Assembly: GCF_000214705.1 (NCBI RefSeq)
Contig: NC_015573.1
Span: 2,549,001-2,613,000 of the forward strand
Origin: Desulfofundulus kuznetsovii DSM 6115
GTDB lineage: Bacteria > Bacillota > Desulfotomaculia > Desulfotomaculales > Desulfovirgulaceae
Direction: 5' to 3'
DNA length: 64,000 nucleotides
In this document: positions 33,836 to 41,406 of the stretch, one piece after another
Position numbering within the stretch: position 1 is the first letter of the stretch
Layout: each line of letters opens with the position of its first letter
Position numbers and translations under genes: made by a program
The notes under the pieces: generated by a model
The model's input: the letters and a program-made list of their open reading frames with translations, nothing else
Database searches by the model: none
What the model was told of the DNA's origin: nothing

Positions 33836-34831
33836 TTAACATTCTTTTTCTTTCCCGAGGAGCTTTCTGAACTCCCGGGTAAGCAGGGGTACCACTTCAA
33901 AGAGGTCACCCACGATCCCGTAATCGGCCACCTTGAAGATATTGGCTTCCGGGTCCTTGTTTATGGCCACAATCACCTTGGATGAACCCATCCCCGCCAG
34001 ATGCTGGATGGCCCCCGAGATGCCGCAGGCAATGTACAGCTGCGGGGATACGGTCTTACCCGTCTGACCCACCTGCATGCTGTGCGGCGCATATCCCGCA
34101 TCCACCGCCGCCCGGGAGGCTCCCACCGCCGCCCCCAGCACGTCCGCCAGCTCTTCCAGTATCTTGAAGTTCTCCGCCGATTTCATCCCCCGGCCCCCGG
34201 AGACAATAATGTCCGCTTCGGTGAGTTCGGGACGGCTGGATACCTGGCGAACTACTTCTTTAATGATCTGGCGGATGTCCCCCGGCTCTACGTCCACCTG
34301 TACCACTTCCGCCGCGCGTCCCCCTTGGGGTTGGGGCACCGGCAGTACGTTGGGCCTGATGGTGGCCATCACCGGTCGGGCTTCCGGAGAGATGGCCTGG
34401 ACAAAGGCCTTGCCCGCGTATATGGGCCGGGTGAGGGTTATCTGGCCGTCCTGCAGTTCCACTTTCGTGCAGTCGGTGCACAGCCCCGTCTGCAGCCGCT
34501 GGGCCACCTGGGCGGCCAAATCCCGCCCCTGTACGGTGCAGCCCAGGAAAATGGCCGTGGGCCGGTGTTCTAAGGCCAGCCCGGCCAGCGCCCTGGTGTA
34601 CCCGTCCGTGGTGTATTCGGCCAGAGCGTCATTTTCCAGCACGTATACCTTGTCGGCACCGTATTCCCCCAGGGCGGGCGCCAGTTCGCCCACTTCTTTG
34701 CCGATGATTACAGCCGCAACTTCTTCAGCCAGCTGGTCAGCCAGCTGGCGGGCGGCACCCAGCATTTCATAGGTGACTTTTTTAACCTTGCCGTTTTTGT
34801 GTTCGGCGTAGACCCAGATTCCTTTCCCCAT
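33836..34831 (-). CDS. etfA: Electron transfer flavoprotein alpha subunit
   Basis: A 331-residue protein. The N-terminal domain starts [15 protein letters not shown]. The C-terminal FAD-binding domain shows [39 protein letters not shown] and [13 protein letters not shown], the EtfA signature region. It takes electrons from acyl-CoA dehydrogenase and passes them to the quinone pool or to ferredoxin systems. etfB is 15 bp upstream. Co-location with the dehydrogenase at 37325-38488 indicates a dedicated electron acceptor. Confidence 0.95.
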   Translation of the reverse strand: MGKGIWVYAEHKNGKVKKVTYEMLGAARQLADQLAEEVAAVIIGKEVGELAPALGEYGADKVYVLENDALAEYTTDGYTRALAGLALEHRPTAIFLGCTVQGRDLAAQVAQRLQTGLCTDCTKVELQDGQITLTRPIYAGKAFVQAISPEARPVMATIRPNVLPVPQPQGGRAAEVVQVDVEPGDIRQIIKEVVRQVSSRPELTEADIIVSGGRGMKSAENFKILEELADVLGAAVGASRAAVDAGYAPHSMQVGQTGKTVSPQLYIACGISGAIQHLAGMGSSKVIVAINKDPEANIFKVADYGIVGDLFEVVPLLTREFRKLLGKEKEC

Positions 34832-34846
34832 TTCCTTCCACCTTCC

Positions 34847-35617
34847 TTAGATGACCTTTGCTTCTTCCCGCAGAAGCCGCACCAGGGCGGCGGCAGCTTC
34901 CGCCGGTTCTCCGGGTACGATCTTTCCTTGTGCCCTGGGGGAGGGCAGGAAGTATTTGAGGGCGCGCACTTTGGGCGCTACTTCTTCCGCGGTAAGTCCC
35001 AGGTCGCTCAGAGCGAGTTTTTCCATGGGCTTCTTTTTGGCCTGCATGATGCCCTTCATGGTGGGATAGCGGGGTTCGTTCAACCCTTTCTGGGCGGTGA
35101 TCACCGCGGGCAGGGGCACTTCCACCATTTCGCTGCCCCCTTCAATTTCCCGGGTGGCCAGGGCCTTGCCGCCGTCTATTTCCAGCTTGATGACCATGTT
35201 GACCACCGGCAGTCCCAGGATTTCCGCCACCCGCCCGGCTACCTGGGCGGAGCCGTCGTCAATGGCCCGCCAGCCGCCCAAAATGAGGTCGTATTCCATG
35301 CGGGATACGGCCTTGGCCAGGATGGTGGCCGTGGTGTATTCGTCCATTTCTTCCAGTTCGGGGGTGATGAGCACGGCCCGGTCGGCGCCCATGGCCAGGG
35401 CCTGGCGCAGAACGTCCTGGGCCTTTGGCCCGCCCATGCTGACCACGGTTACTTCTCCTTTGGTTTTTTCCTTGATGCGCAGGGCTTCTTCCACGGCAAA
35501 TTCATCGTAGGGGTTCATGATCAGGCTGACGCCTTCCGGGTTGATTTTGCCCTGGGCGTCGAGGGTGATTTTGGCTTCCGTGTCAAAGGTTTGCTTGGTG
35601 AATACTACTACCTTCAT
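34847..35617 (-). CDS. etfB: Electron transfer flavoprotein beta subunit
   Basis: A 256-residue protein: KVVVFTKQTFDTEAKI at the N-terminus, MNPYDEFAVEEALRIKE and VTVVSMGGPKAQDVLRQAL, then the conserved LPAVITAQKGLNEPRYPT. It binds AMP or FAD and docks to the acyl-CoA dehydrogenase. The start has TAAGGAGGGGG upstream. A 141-bp gap with a large inverted repeat separates it from the carboxyltransferase gene. Confidence 0.95.
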   Translation of the reverse strand: MKVVVFTKQTFDTEAKITLDAQGKINPEGVSLIMNPYDEFAVEEALRIKEKTKGEVTVVSMGGPKAQDVLRQALAMGADRAVLITPELEEMDEYTTATILAKAVSRMEYDLILGGWRAIDDGSAQVAGRVAEILGLPVVNMVIKLEIDGGKALATREIEGGSEMVEVPLPAVITAQKGLNEPRYPTMKGIMQAKKKPMEKLALSDLGLTAEEVAPKVRALKYFLPSPRAQGKIVPGEPAEAAAALVRLLREEAKVI

Positions 35618-35685
35618 CTTCCCCCTCCTTAAACGTAAGAGCGGCGCAATTATATTGCAGGCGCAAATCTTCGGTGAACCAGGTT

Positions 35686-35742
35686 GGATGCGGTGCGCAT
35701 TTTACGCGAAGCACTGGATTGGGCGAGGACGGCACCGCATCC
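35686..35742. repeat. 11-bp inverted repeat inside the operon
   Basis: GGATGCGGTGC (35686-35696) and GCACCGCATCC (35732-35742) are perfectly complementary, with 35 bp between them that can fold further. It lies between the carboxyltransferase and etfB genes and could form an mRNA stem that sets the relative expression of the two. Confidence 0.5.
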
Positions 35743-35758
35743 TTGTCATAACTTTACC

Positions 35759-37300
35759 CTACAGGTTAATGTTGGAGTACTTCCGCCAGGGTCTGGCCAC
35801 CCGTTTGTTCTCCAGGATATCCAGCGCCCTGGCGATATACTTCCTGGTATCGCTGGGCATGATGATATCGTCTATATAGCCGCGTTCCGCACCCCGGTAC
35901 GGGTTTTCATACATTTCACGGTATTGCTGGATTCTCTCGGCGGCTACTTTGGCCGGGTCTTCGGCATTTTTAATTTCCTTGGCAAAAATTACGCTGGCCG
36001 CCGTTTCCGCACCCACAATGGAGACCTGGGCTATGGGCCAGGCGTAGACCAGATCGGCCCCGGTGTCCTTGCAGCACATCCCCAGGTAGGCACCGGCAAA
36101 GGATTTGCGCAGGATTACCGTGACCTTGGGCACCGTGGCGTCGATGTAGGCGTAAAGCATTTTGGCCCCGTGCCTTAAGATCCCCCTGTGTTCTTCATAG
36201 GAACCAATCATGTAACCCGGAGTGTCGTGGAAGTTAACCAGGGGGATGTTGAACAGGTCGCAGAAGCGCACAAACCTGGCCACCTTGTCGGCGGCATCGC
36301 AGTTGATCACGCCGCCCATATACAGGGGCTGGCTGGCCACAAGCCCCACCGTCCGGCCGGCAATCCTGCCGAAGCCCACAATCACGTTGGGAGCAAAGTC
36401 TTTCAGGATCTCAAAGAAAACCCCGTTGTCCACTATTTTATAGATCACCTGGTGCATGTCGTAAGGTACGTGGCCTTCCTCGGGCACCAGGCCGTCCAGT
36501 TCGGGAATGCTCCTTTCGGCCTCGTCGCCGGTATCCACCCGGGGCGGCTTCTCCCGGTTGTTTTGCGGCAGGTAGCTCAGGAGTTCTTTGGTCTTGTCCA
36601 GACAGTCCCTGTCATCTTCCACCACCACGTGGGTTTGTCCGGTCTTGGTGGCGTGGACATGCACGCCGCATAAATTCTCCAGGCTGATTTCCTCACCCAG
36701 CTGGGTCTTTACAAAGGCCGGCCCGGCTATCCCCATGAAACCGGTCTTTTTGCACTGGAAGACGAAGTCCTGCATCACCGGGTGGTAGGCCTGTCCTCCC
36801 AGGCAGGGCCCCATCAACAGGGCAATCTGGGGGATAATACCGGAGGCAAGGATTTGGGAACGGAACAACCAGGCATAGGCCTCCAGGGTGTCCATGCCTT
36901 CCTGAAGGCGGGCACCGCCGGAGTCGTTCATGCCCACAAAGGGTATGCCCATTTCCTTGGCCATGTCAATGGCCTGGGCGAATTTTTTTCCGTGGTATTC
37001 ACCAAAAGTACCGGCCATGGAAGTATAATCTTCAGCCGCCACCATCACGTTCCGGCCGTTTACCTTACCGTAACCCACCACCACGCCTTCGGCCGGAACC
37101 TCCCTTTTATCCATCCCAAAGGCCGTGGTGCGGTGCTTAACGAACATGCCGATTTCCGTGAAGGTGCCGGGGTCAAAGAAGTATTCTATCCTTTCCCGGG
37201 CCGTCCATTTGCCGGCTTTGTGCTGCTGTTCCACCGCCCTGGGGCCGCCCATTTGCAGGATTTTTTCTTTTTTCTCCTTGAGTTCCTGGTAGCGATCCAT
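35759..37300 (-). CDS. Biotin-dependent acyl-CoA carboxyltransferase (PccB/MmdA/GcdA type)
   Basis: A 513-residue carboxyltransferase: GKWTARERIEYFFDPGTF at the N-terminus, GMNDSGGARLQEGMDTL and MGPCLGGQAYHPVM (oxyanion loops), PLVNFHDTPGYMIGSYEEH in the second half, and VILRKSFAGAYLGM. The family moves CO2 between an acyl-CoA and biotin. With only a carrier protein and no biotin carboxylase nearby, it may act as a decarboxylase, for example on glutaconyl-CoA or methylmalonyl-CoA. The membrane sodium-pump subunit of such decarboxylases is absent from the window. It follows the acyl-CoA dehydrogenase by 24 bp. Confidence 0.9.
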   Translation of the reverse strand: MDRYQELKEKKEKILQMGGPRAVEQQHKAGKWTARERIEYFFDPGTFTEIGMFVKHRTTAFGMDKREVPAEGVVVGYGKVNGRNVMVAAEDYTSMAGTFGEYHGKKFAQAIDMAKEMGIPFVGMNDSGGARLQEGMDTLEAYAWLFRSQILASGIIPQIALLMGPCLGGQAYHPVMQDFVFQCKKTGFMGIAGPAFVKTQLGEEISLENLCGVHVHATKTGQTHVVVEDDRDCLDKTKELLSYLPQNNREKPPRVDTGDEAERSIPELDGLVPEEGHVPYDMHQVIYKIVDNGVFFEILKDFAPNVIVGFGRIAGRTVGLVASQPLYMGGVINCDAADKVARFVRFCDLFNIPLVNFHDTPGYMIGSYEEHRGILRHGAKMLYAYIDATVPKVTVILRKSFAGAYLGMCCKDTGADLVYAWPIAQVSIVGAETAASVIFAKEIKNAEDPAKVAAERIQQYREMYENPYRGAERGYIDDIIMPSDTRKYIARALDILENKRVARPWRKYSNINL

Positions 37301-37324
37301 TTATGCTTCCTCCTCCAGACGTGA

Positions 37325-38488
37325 TCAGGACGAACGGTTGGCTTTGCGATAACCCAGAGCATCCTGGGAGATAATGAGCTTGTGGATGTTGCTGGTGCCT
37401 TCCACTATCTGATAGTATTTGGCGTCACGGAAGAACCGGGCCACGGGGTATTCCTCGGAGTAGCCGTAGGCGCTGTATATTCTCAGGGCATAATCAGCAC
37501 ACTTATTGGCGGCTTCACTGGCAAAAAGCTTGGCCATGGAGGTTTCCAGAGTGTTGGGTACCCCTTTGTCCTTCAGGAAGGCCGCCCGGTAGGTTAATAG
37601 ACGGGCCGCTTCAATGTCCACGCACATCTGGGCAATCATGTCCTGGATCATCTGGAACTTGCCGATGGGCTGGCCAAACTGCTCCCTGGTATTGGCATAT
37701 TCGATGGCGGCGTCAAGGCAGGCCTGGGCCACTCCCACTGCACCTGCGGCCGAGGCCAGGCGGGTGTTGTCCAGTTGCTGCATGCAGATGGCAAATCCCT
37801 GGCCTTCCCGTCCCAGGAGGTTTTCTTTGGGCACCTTGCAGTTTTCAAAAGTAATGGTACCCACGGGCGAAGACCAGTTGCCCAGTTTTTCAGTTATCGC
37901 TTCTACGGTAATGCCTTCACTCTTCATGTCCACGATGAAGGCAGACATGCCCTTGGCCCGCTGGGAGGGATCGGTATAGGCGTAAACGAGGGCTATGTCG
38001 GCTACAGGCGCTAAGGAGATCCACATCTTGCTGCCGTTCAAAATGTAATAATCTCCCTCTAAAACAGCGCGGGCCTTCATGGACGCCACGTCGGATCCGG
38101 CGTTGGGCTCGGTCATGGCAAAACAACCCAGCAGCTTGCCGCTGGTGAGTCCCGGCAGGTACTTTTGCTTCAGTTCTTCGCTGCCGTGACGCCAGATGGT
38201 AATGGCCGGGCCAAGGGTGTTGGCCGCAAATATGATGCGCAGGGAACTGTGCACCCGGGCTATTTCCTCGGCCAGAATGGCTAAAGCCAGGTAGCCCAGC
38301 CCGTTCCCGCCGTATTCTTCGGGAATAACGCAGCCTAAAAAGCCCAGTTCCCCCATCTTTTCCACCAGATCCCGGCGAAAGCGGTGTGCCTTGTCGTCGG
38401 CATCTACCGTGGGCAGCACTTCGCTCACGGCAAAATCGCGGGCCAGCCTTCTAATGTCCTGTAATTCTTCCGGTAAATCGAAGTTCAT
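37325..38488 (-). CDS. Acyl-CoA dehydrogenase, glutaryl-CoA dehydrogenase-like
   Basis: A 387-residue flavoenzyme. FAMTEPNAGSDVASM and the catalytic Glu in IVEGTSNIHK are classical. By eye, EEIARVHSSLRIIFAAN aligns with the segment of glutaryl-CoA dehydrogenase in which an Arg (human Arg94) binds the free carboxylate; the Arg is present. The residue before the catalytic Glu is Val rather than Tyr, as I recall for the non-decarboxylating Desulfococcus enzyme. That would give glutaconyl-CoA as product, needing the biotin decarboxylase genes nearby. The alignment is from memory, and another acyl-CoA substrate is possible. Confidence 0.85.
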   Translation of the reverse strand: MNFDLPEELQDIRRLARDFAVSEVLPTVDADDKAHRFRRDLVEKMGELGFLGCVIPEEYGGNGLGYLALAILAEEIARVHSSLRIIFAANTLGPAITIWRHGSEELKQKYLPGLTSGKLLGCFAMTEPNAGSDVASMKARAVLEGDYYILNGSKMWISLAPVADIALVYAYTDPSQRAKGMSAFIVDMKSEGITVEAITEKLGNWSSPVGTITFENCKVPKENLLGREGQGFAICMQQLDNTRLASAAGAVGVAQACLDAAIEYANTREQFGQPIGKFQMIQDMIAQMCVDIEAARLLTYRAAFLKDKGVPNTLETSMAKLFASEAANKCADYALRIYSAYGYSEEYPVARFFRDAKYYQIVEGTSNIHKLIISQDALGYRKANRSS

Positions 38489-38524
38489 AAGATCTCCTCC
38501 CCGGTGAGAAATTCATTTTTGCCC

Positions 38525-39307
38525 TTAGTTAGCCCGGGCAACCCTGGACGGCTGTGCTTGGGAATAACCCAGTTTCCGGGATAATGTTTCCGCAGCCCGC
38601 TTCACCTCCCTGATTAAAACCGGCAGCCGGTCTTCGGGAAAGCGGCTTTCTATGCCAATGATTCCTATGGAGGCCCTGACGGAGCCGGAAAAATCGTAAA
38701 CCGGTGCGGCGATCCCTACGCCGTGGTCGAGATAGTCGCCGTAGGTGATGGCGTATCCCTGTTCCCGGATTTTTTTGATCTCCTCCAACAGCATTTTGGG
38801 GTTCAGGGACTCCTGGTCCTCTGTCATTTCTTTGATGTACAGGTGAATAAAATCATCATCCATGAAAGCAAGCAGGGCCTTCCTGGCCGCACCCCTGTGT
38901 AAGGGCACCTCCTTGCCGACAAGTTCCATAACTTTCACCGGATAAGGGCCTTCAAACCTTTCCAGGAAAATGCCCATCTTACCCTGAACAACGGTGAGAT
39001 AGGAATCTTCGCCGGTACAAAGGGTAAGCTCTTTTAAAACGGGCAGGGCTGCCTTCCTCAAATCCAGCATTCCCCTGACCTGCAAGCCCATCTTCAGCAG
39101 CTGGGGACCCAGCCGGTAATTTTTGGTTTCAGGATCCTGTTCGACTATCCCAAATTCTTTAAATGTTTGCAAAAAACGATGGATGGTACTGGGTGGAAAA
39201 CCCGTGAGGTGAAAAAGCTCCCTTATGGACAAGCCGTTTTCGGATCCTTTTTCCGAAATAGCCTGAAGGACAATCAGGCCCTTGCGTAGAGTGTTGCTCA
39301 TCAGCAT
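38525..39307 (-). CDS. IclR-family transcriptional regulator
   Basis: A 260-residue regulator. The winged helix-turn-helix is at about 10-65 (LSIRELFHLTGFPPSTIHRFLQ, shown in part), followed by the effector domain (LERFEGPYPVKVMELVG, HRGAARKALLAF, HGVGIAAPVYD). It lies between the CoA-transferase gene and the acyl-CoA dehydrogenase, 36 bp before the latter, so it probably controls this catabolic block in response to an acid or CoA ester. A palindrome 7-23 bp before its start is a likely binding site. Confidence 0.92.
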   Translation of the reverse strand: MLMSNTLRKGLIVLQAISEKGSENGLSIRELFHLTGFPPSTIHRFLQTFKEFGIVEQDPETKNYRLGPQLLKMGLQVRGMLDLRKAALPVLKELTLCTGEDSYLTVVQGKMGIFLERFEGPYPVKVMELVGKEVPLHRGAARKALLAFMDDDFIHLYIKEMTEDQESLNPKMLLEEIKKIREQGYAITYGDYLDHGVGIAAPVYDFSGSVRASIGIIGIESRFPEDRLPVLIREVKRAAETLSRKLGYSQAQPSRVARAN

Positions 39308-39313
39308 CAGACC

Positions 39314-39330
39314 ATTTCATATAATGAAAT
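39314..39330. promoter_or_regulatory. Candidate IclR operator
   Basis: ATTTCAT-ATA-ATGAAAT is a perfect 7-bp inverted repeat just upstream of the IclR gene start. Its length and AT-rich arms resemble operators of IclR-family regulators. Confidence 0.5.
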
Positions 39331-39430
39331 TCATTCCGATAAATAGTGGAAATTTAATTTATCTTATTTAGACATTTCTTTCTTTTTTCCTGCAATCCGG
39401 CAAAAATACAAAAATTAAAGTTAATTTTTA

Positions 39431-39462
39431 GACCTCTAACTTCAGACCTCCGACTTCCATTT
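39431..39462. repeat. Dispersed 32-bp repeat, copy 1
   Basis: GACCTCTAACTTCAGACCTC continues to CATTT and ends at the CoA-transferase stop codon. 30 of 32 bases match a second copy at 41187-41218 between tRNA genes. Built from short GACTTCC-like units. Confidence 0.7.
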
Positions 39463-40663
39463 AGATTGCCCCGCACGCCTTTAGTTCTTCGATTTCGGCG
39501 GCAGTATAACCTAAACTCGAGAGGATTTCATGGGTGTGCTGGCCAAGAAGCGGCGGGGGCAGCCGGTACTCAATGGACATTTCGGAGAAGTTCAAGGGAC
39601 TGCCAAGCACCTTGACTTTCCCCGCTTTTTCATGATCCATTTCCACCACCATGCCCCGGTGCAACACCTGGGGATGGGAAACCACTTCCGAAATGGCGTT
39701 GATCATCCCGCAGGGCACCTTGTGCTCGTGCAGCAAGTTTACCCAGTAGCTGGCCTCTTTCTGGATGAAAATCTCAGCCAGCAGCTTCTCCAGTTCATCC
39801 CGGTGTTTTACCCTCATCTCGTTGGTCACGAACCGGGGATCGTCCACAAACTTGAGGTCCAGGGCGGCGCAAAAACGCTGCCAGATGGCGTCGTTGCCCA
39901 CGGCCAGGATGAAATACTTGTCCCTGGCGCGGAAAGCCCTGTACGGCACGATGGAAGGATGACCCGAGCCCATACGGATGGGATCCTTCCCGGACGCAAA
40001 ATAGTTGCTGGCCATGTAGGTCAACCAGGAAACCTCCGTATCCATAAGGGAGATGTCAATGTACTGGCCTTTGCCGGTTTCTTTACGGGCCATCAGGGCG
40101 CTTAAGATCCCAATAACGGCATACATGCCCGCTCCAATATCAATGATGGCCACGCCAATGCGTACGGGTTCGCCGTCCTTTTCCCCCGTGATGGACATCA
40201 GCCCGCCCTCACCCTGCATCAACAGGTCGTAAGCGGGGTGATCGCGGTAGGGGCCGTCCTGCCCATAACCGGACAGGGAACAGTAGATAATTTGCGGGTT
40301 GATTTCCTTAATCCGCTCGTAATCCACACCCAGGCGCTGCACCGTTCCGGGCAGGAAGTTTTCAATCATCACATCTGCCTCTTTGGCCAGCCTGTAGATG
40401 ATTTCCCGCCCCTTGGGCGACTTCATGTTAACGGTAATGCTTTTCTTGTTCCTGTTGACGCTTAAGAAATAGGCGCTTTCCCCGTTAACAAAGGGAGGAC
40501 CCCAGCTCCGGGTCTCATCGCCGACCCCGGGCATCTCCACCTTGATCACTTCCGCCCCCAGGTCACCCAGAATCATGGTGCAGAAAGGCCCCGTCAGAAC
40601 GCGGGAAATATCCAGCACCTTGACTCCCTCAAGGGGCAATTTCGCCTTTTTTTCCGCCGTCAT
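39461..40663 (-). CDS. CaiB/BaiF-type CoA-transferase
   Basis: About 400 residues of the class III CoA-transferase family: LEGVKVLDISRVLTGPF, LGDLGAEVIKVEMP, NRNKKSITVNMKSPKGR, and the catalytic Asp in RIGVAIIDIGAGMYA. The family moves CoA from a donor such as succinyl-CoA to an organic acid; one human member acts on glutarate. The ATG at 40663 has AAGGAGG upstream and is preferred over 40705. It would activate the substrate imported by the TAXI-TRAP system for the dehydrogenase. The true acid is not provable here. Confidence 0.88.
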   Translation of the reverse strand: MTAEKKAKLPLEGVKVLDISRVLTGPFCTMILGDLGAEVIKVEMPGVGDETRSWGPPFVNGESAYFLSVNRNKKSITVNMKSPKGREIIYRLAKEADVMIENFLPGTVQRLGVDYERIKEINPQIIYCSLSGYGQDGPYRDHPAYDLLMQGEGGLMSITGEKDGEPVRIGVAIIDIGAGMYAVIGILSALMARKETGKGQYIDISLMDTEVSWLTYMASNYFASGKDPIRMGSGHPSIVPYRAFRARDKYFILAVGNDAIWQRFCAALDLKFVDDPRFVTNEMRVKHRDELEKLLAEIFIQKEASYWVNLLHEHKVPCGMINAISEVVSHPQVLHRGMVVEMDHEKAGKVKVLGSPLNFSEMSIEYRLPPPLLGQHTHEILSSLGYTAAEIEELKACGAI

Positions 40664-40802
40664 GCTGTCTCCCCTCCTTATTCCAAATAATAAAATGGGT
40701 TCCAATAGATGAGTTATTATTTAGACAGACATTTGGTTTTTCCTGCTGTTATGACAAAAATTTTTACTTAAATATTCTTGAGAGATTTAAAACGCTAGAA
40801 AG

Positions 40803-40830
40803 AAAAAAAGCCCCCCTATTCAAGGGGACC
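40803..40830 (-). terminator. Second terminator of the tRNA operon
   Basis: On the minus strand CCCC-TTGAATA-GGGG, extended by GG, then CTTTTTTTTC. Confidence 0.8.
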
Positions 40831-40900
40831 CTGGTTTTACCGGTGTGCGAAAGTATGCAATTTGCCTTTCGCAATCTATCCAGCTACCTTACTATAGAGA

Positions 40901-40922
40901 AAGCCTCCCATTAGGGGAGGCC
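40901..40922 (-). terminator. First terminator-like hairpin after tRNA-Val
   Basis: GCCTCCC/GGGAGGC perfect 7-bp stem, followed on the minus strand by only TTTC. It resembles the second terminator about 100 bp further on, including flanking bases. Confidence 0.5.
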
Positions 40923-40932
40923 TTGATTTTAC

Positions 40933-41008
40933 TGGTGGGCGATGACGGATTTGAACCGCCGACCCCATGCTTGTAAGGCATGTGCTCTCCCAGCTGAGCT
41001 AATCGCCC
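40933..41008 (-). tRNA. tRNA-Val (anticodon UAC)
   Basis: 76 nt including an encoded CCA. The acceptor GGGCGAT pairs with ATCGCCC; D arm GCTC/GAGC, anticodon arm CATGC-CTTACAA-GCATG giving UAC, T arm GGCGG-TTCAAAT-CCGTC. It lies 3 nt after tRNA-Glu in the same transcript. Confidence 0.95.
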
Positions 41009-41011
41009 GTA

Positions 41012-41087
41012 TGGTGACCCCAGCGGGATTCGAACCCGCGTTACCGCCGTGAAAGGGCGGTGTCTTAGACCACTTGACCATGGGGCC
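41012..41087 (-). tRNA. tRNA-Glu (anticodon UUC)
   Basis: 76 nt with encoded CCA. Acceptor GGCCCCA pairs with TGGGGTC; the anticodon arm CCGCC-CTTTCAC-GGCGG gives UUC; T arm GCGGG-TTCGAAT-CCCGC. A 131-bp spacer with repeat elements separates it from the upstream tRNA. Confidence 0.95.
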
Positions 41088-41098
41088 GTAAAACGGTC

Positions 41099-41127
41099 GT
41101 CAGTCGTCGGAAGTCAGAAGTCAGAAA
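41099..41127. repeat. Inverted GGAAGTC-type repeat between tRNA genes
   Basis: A run of GTCGTCAGTCGTC then GGAAGTCAGAAGTCAGA is a degenerate, opposite-orientation relative of the repeat at 41187-41218. The two ends could pair in the primary tRNA transcript. Confidence 0.5.
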
Positions 41128-41186
41128 TAATTGCCGACTATATCTCTCATACCCAAAAAATGGCTTCAAAATCAATGATAATCTCT

Positions 41187-41218
41187 GACCTCCAACTTCC
41201 GACCTCCGACTTCCATTT
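41187..41218. repeat. Dispersed 32-bp repeat, copy 2
   Basis: GACCTCCAACTTCCGACCTC continues to CATTT, matching copy 1 (39431-39462) at 30 of 32 bases. It abuts the CCA end of the CAU tRNA gene. Confidence 0.7.
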
Positions 41219-41294
41219 TGGTGGGCCCACCAGGACTCGAACCTGGAACCAGCCGGTTATGAGCCGGATGCTCTACCAATTGAGCTATAGGCCC
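41219..41294 (-). tRNA. tRNA with CAU anticodon (Met elongator or Ile2)
   Basis: 76 nt with encoded CCA. Acceptor GGGCCTA pairs with TGGGCCC (one G-U). The anticodon loop CTCATAA gives CAU; T arm CCAGG-TTCGAGT-CCTGG. The anticodon alone does not separate elongator Met from lysidine-modified Ile2. The acceptor end looks more like Ile tRNAs of related bacteria. Confidence 0.9.
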
Positions 41295-41340
41295 ACAAAT
41301 TAAGATATGAGATGTGAGACTGGAGAACGGTGCATAAATG

Positions 41341-41369
41341 ATTATACATAAAAACACAGCCCCGGTCAA
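41341..41369 (-). promoter_or_regulatory. sigmaA promoter of the tRNA operon, inside the sigA terminator
   Basis: On the minus strand TTGACC (41369-41364), 17 bp, TATAAT (41346-41341). It points at the CAU tRNA, 47 bp on. Its -35 box lies within and just after the 3' arm of the sigA terminator stem. Confidence 0.7.
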
Positions 41370-41400
41370 TGGCTTTGTGGAGAAAAATTATACCGGGGCT
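41347..41400 (-). terminator. Terminator of the dnaG-sigA operon
   Basis: AGCCCCGGT (41400-41392 on the minus strand) pairs perfectly with ACCGGGGCT (41366-41358) across a 25-nt loop, then GTGTTTTTATG. Confidence 0.75.
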
Positions 41401-41406
41401 GGTGGT

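Noticed and set aside
41049..41303. Plus-strand 84-residue frame across the tRNA genes
   Set aside because: It is the reverse complement of two tRNAs and the repeat spacer, not a protein.
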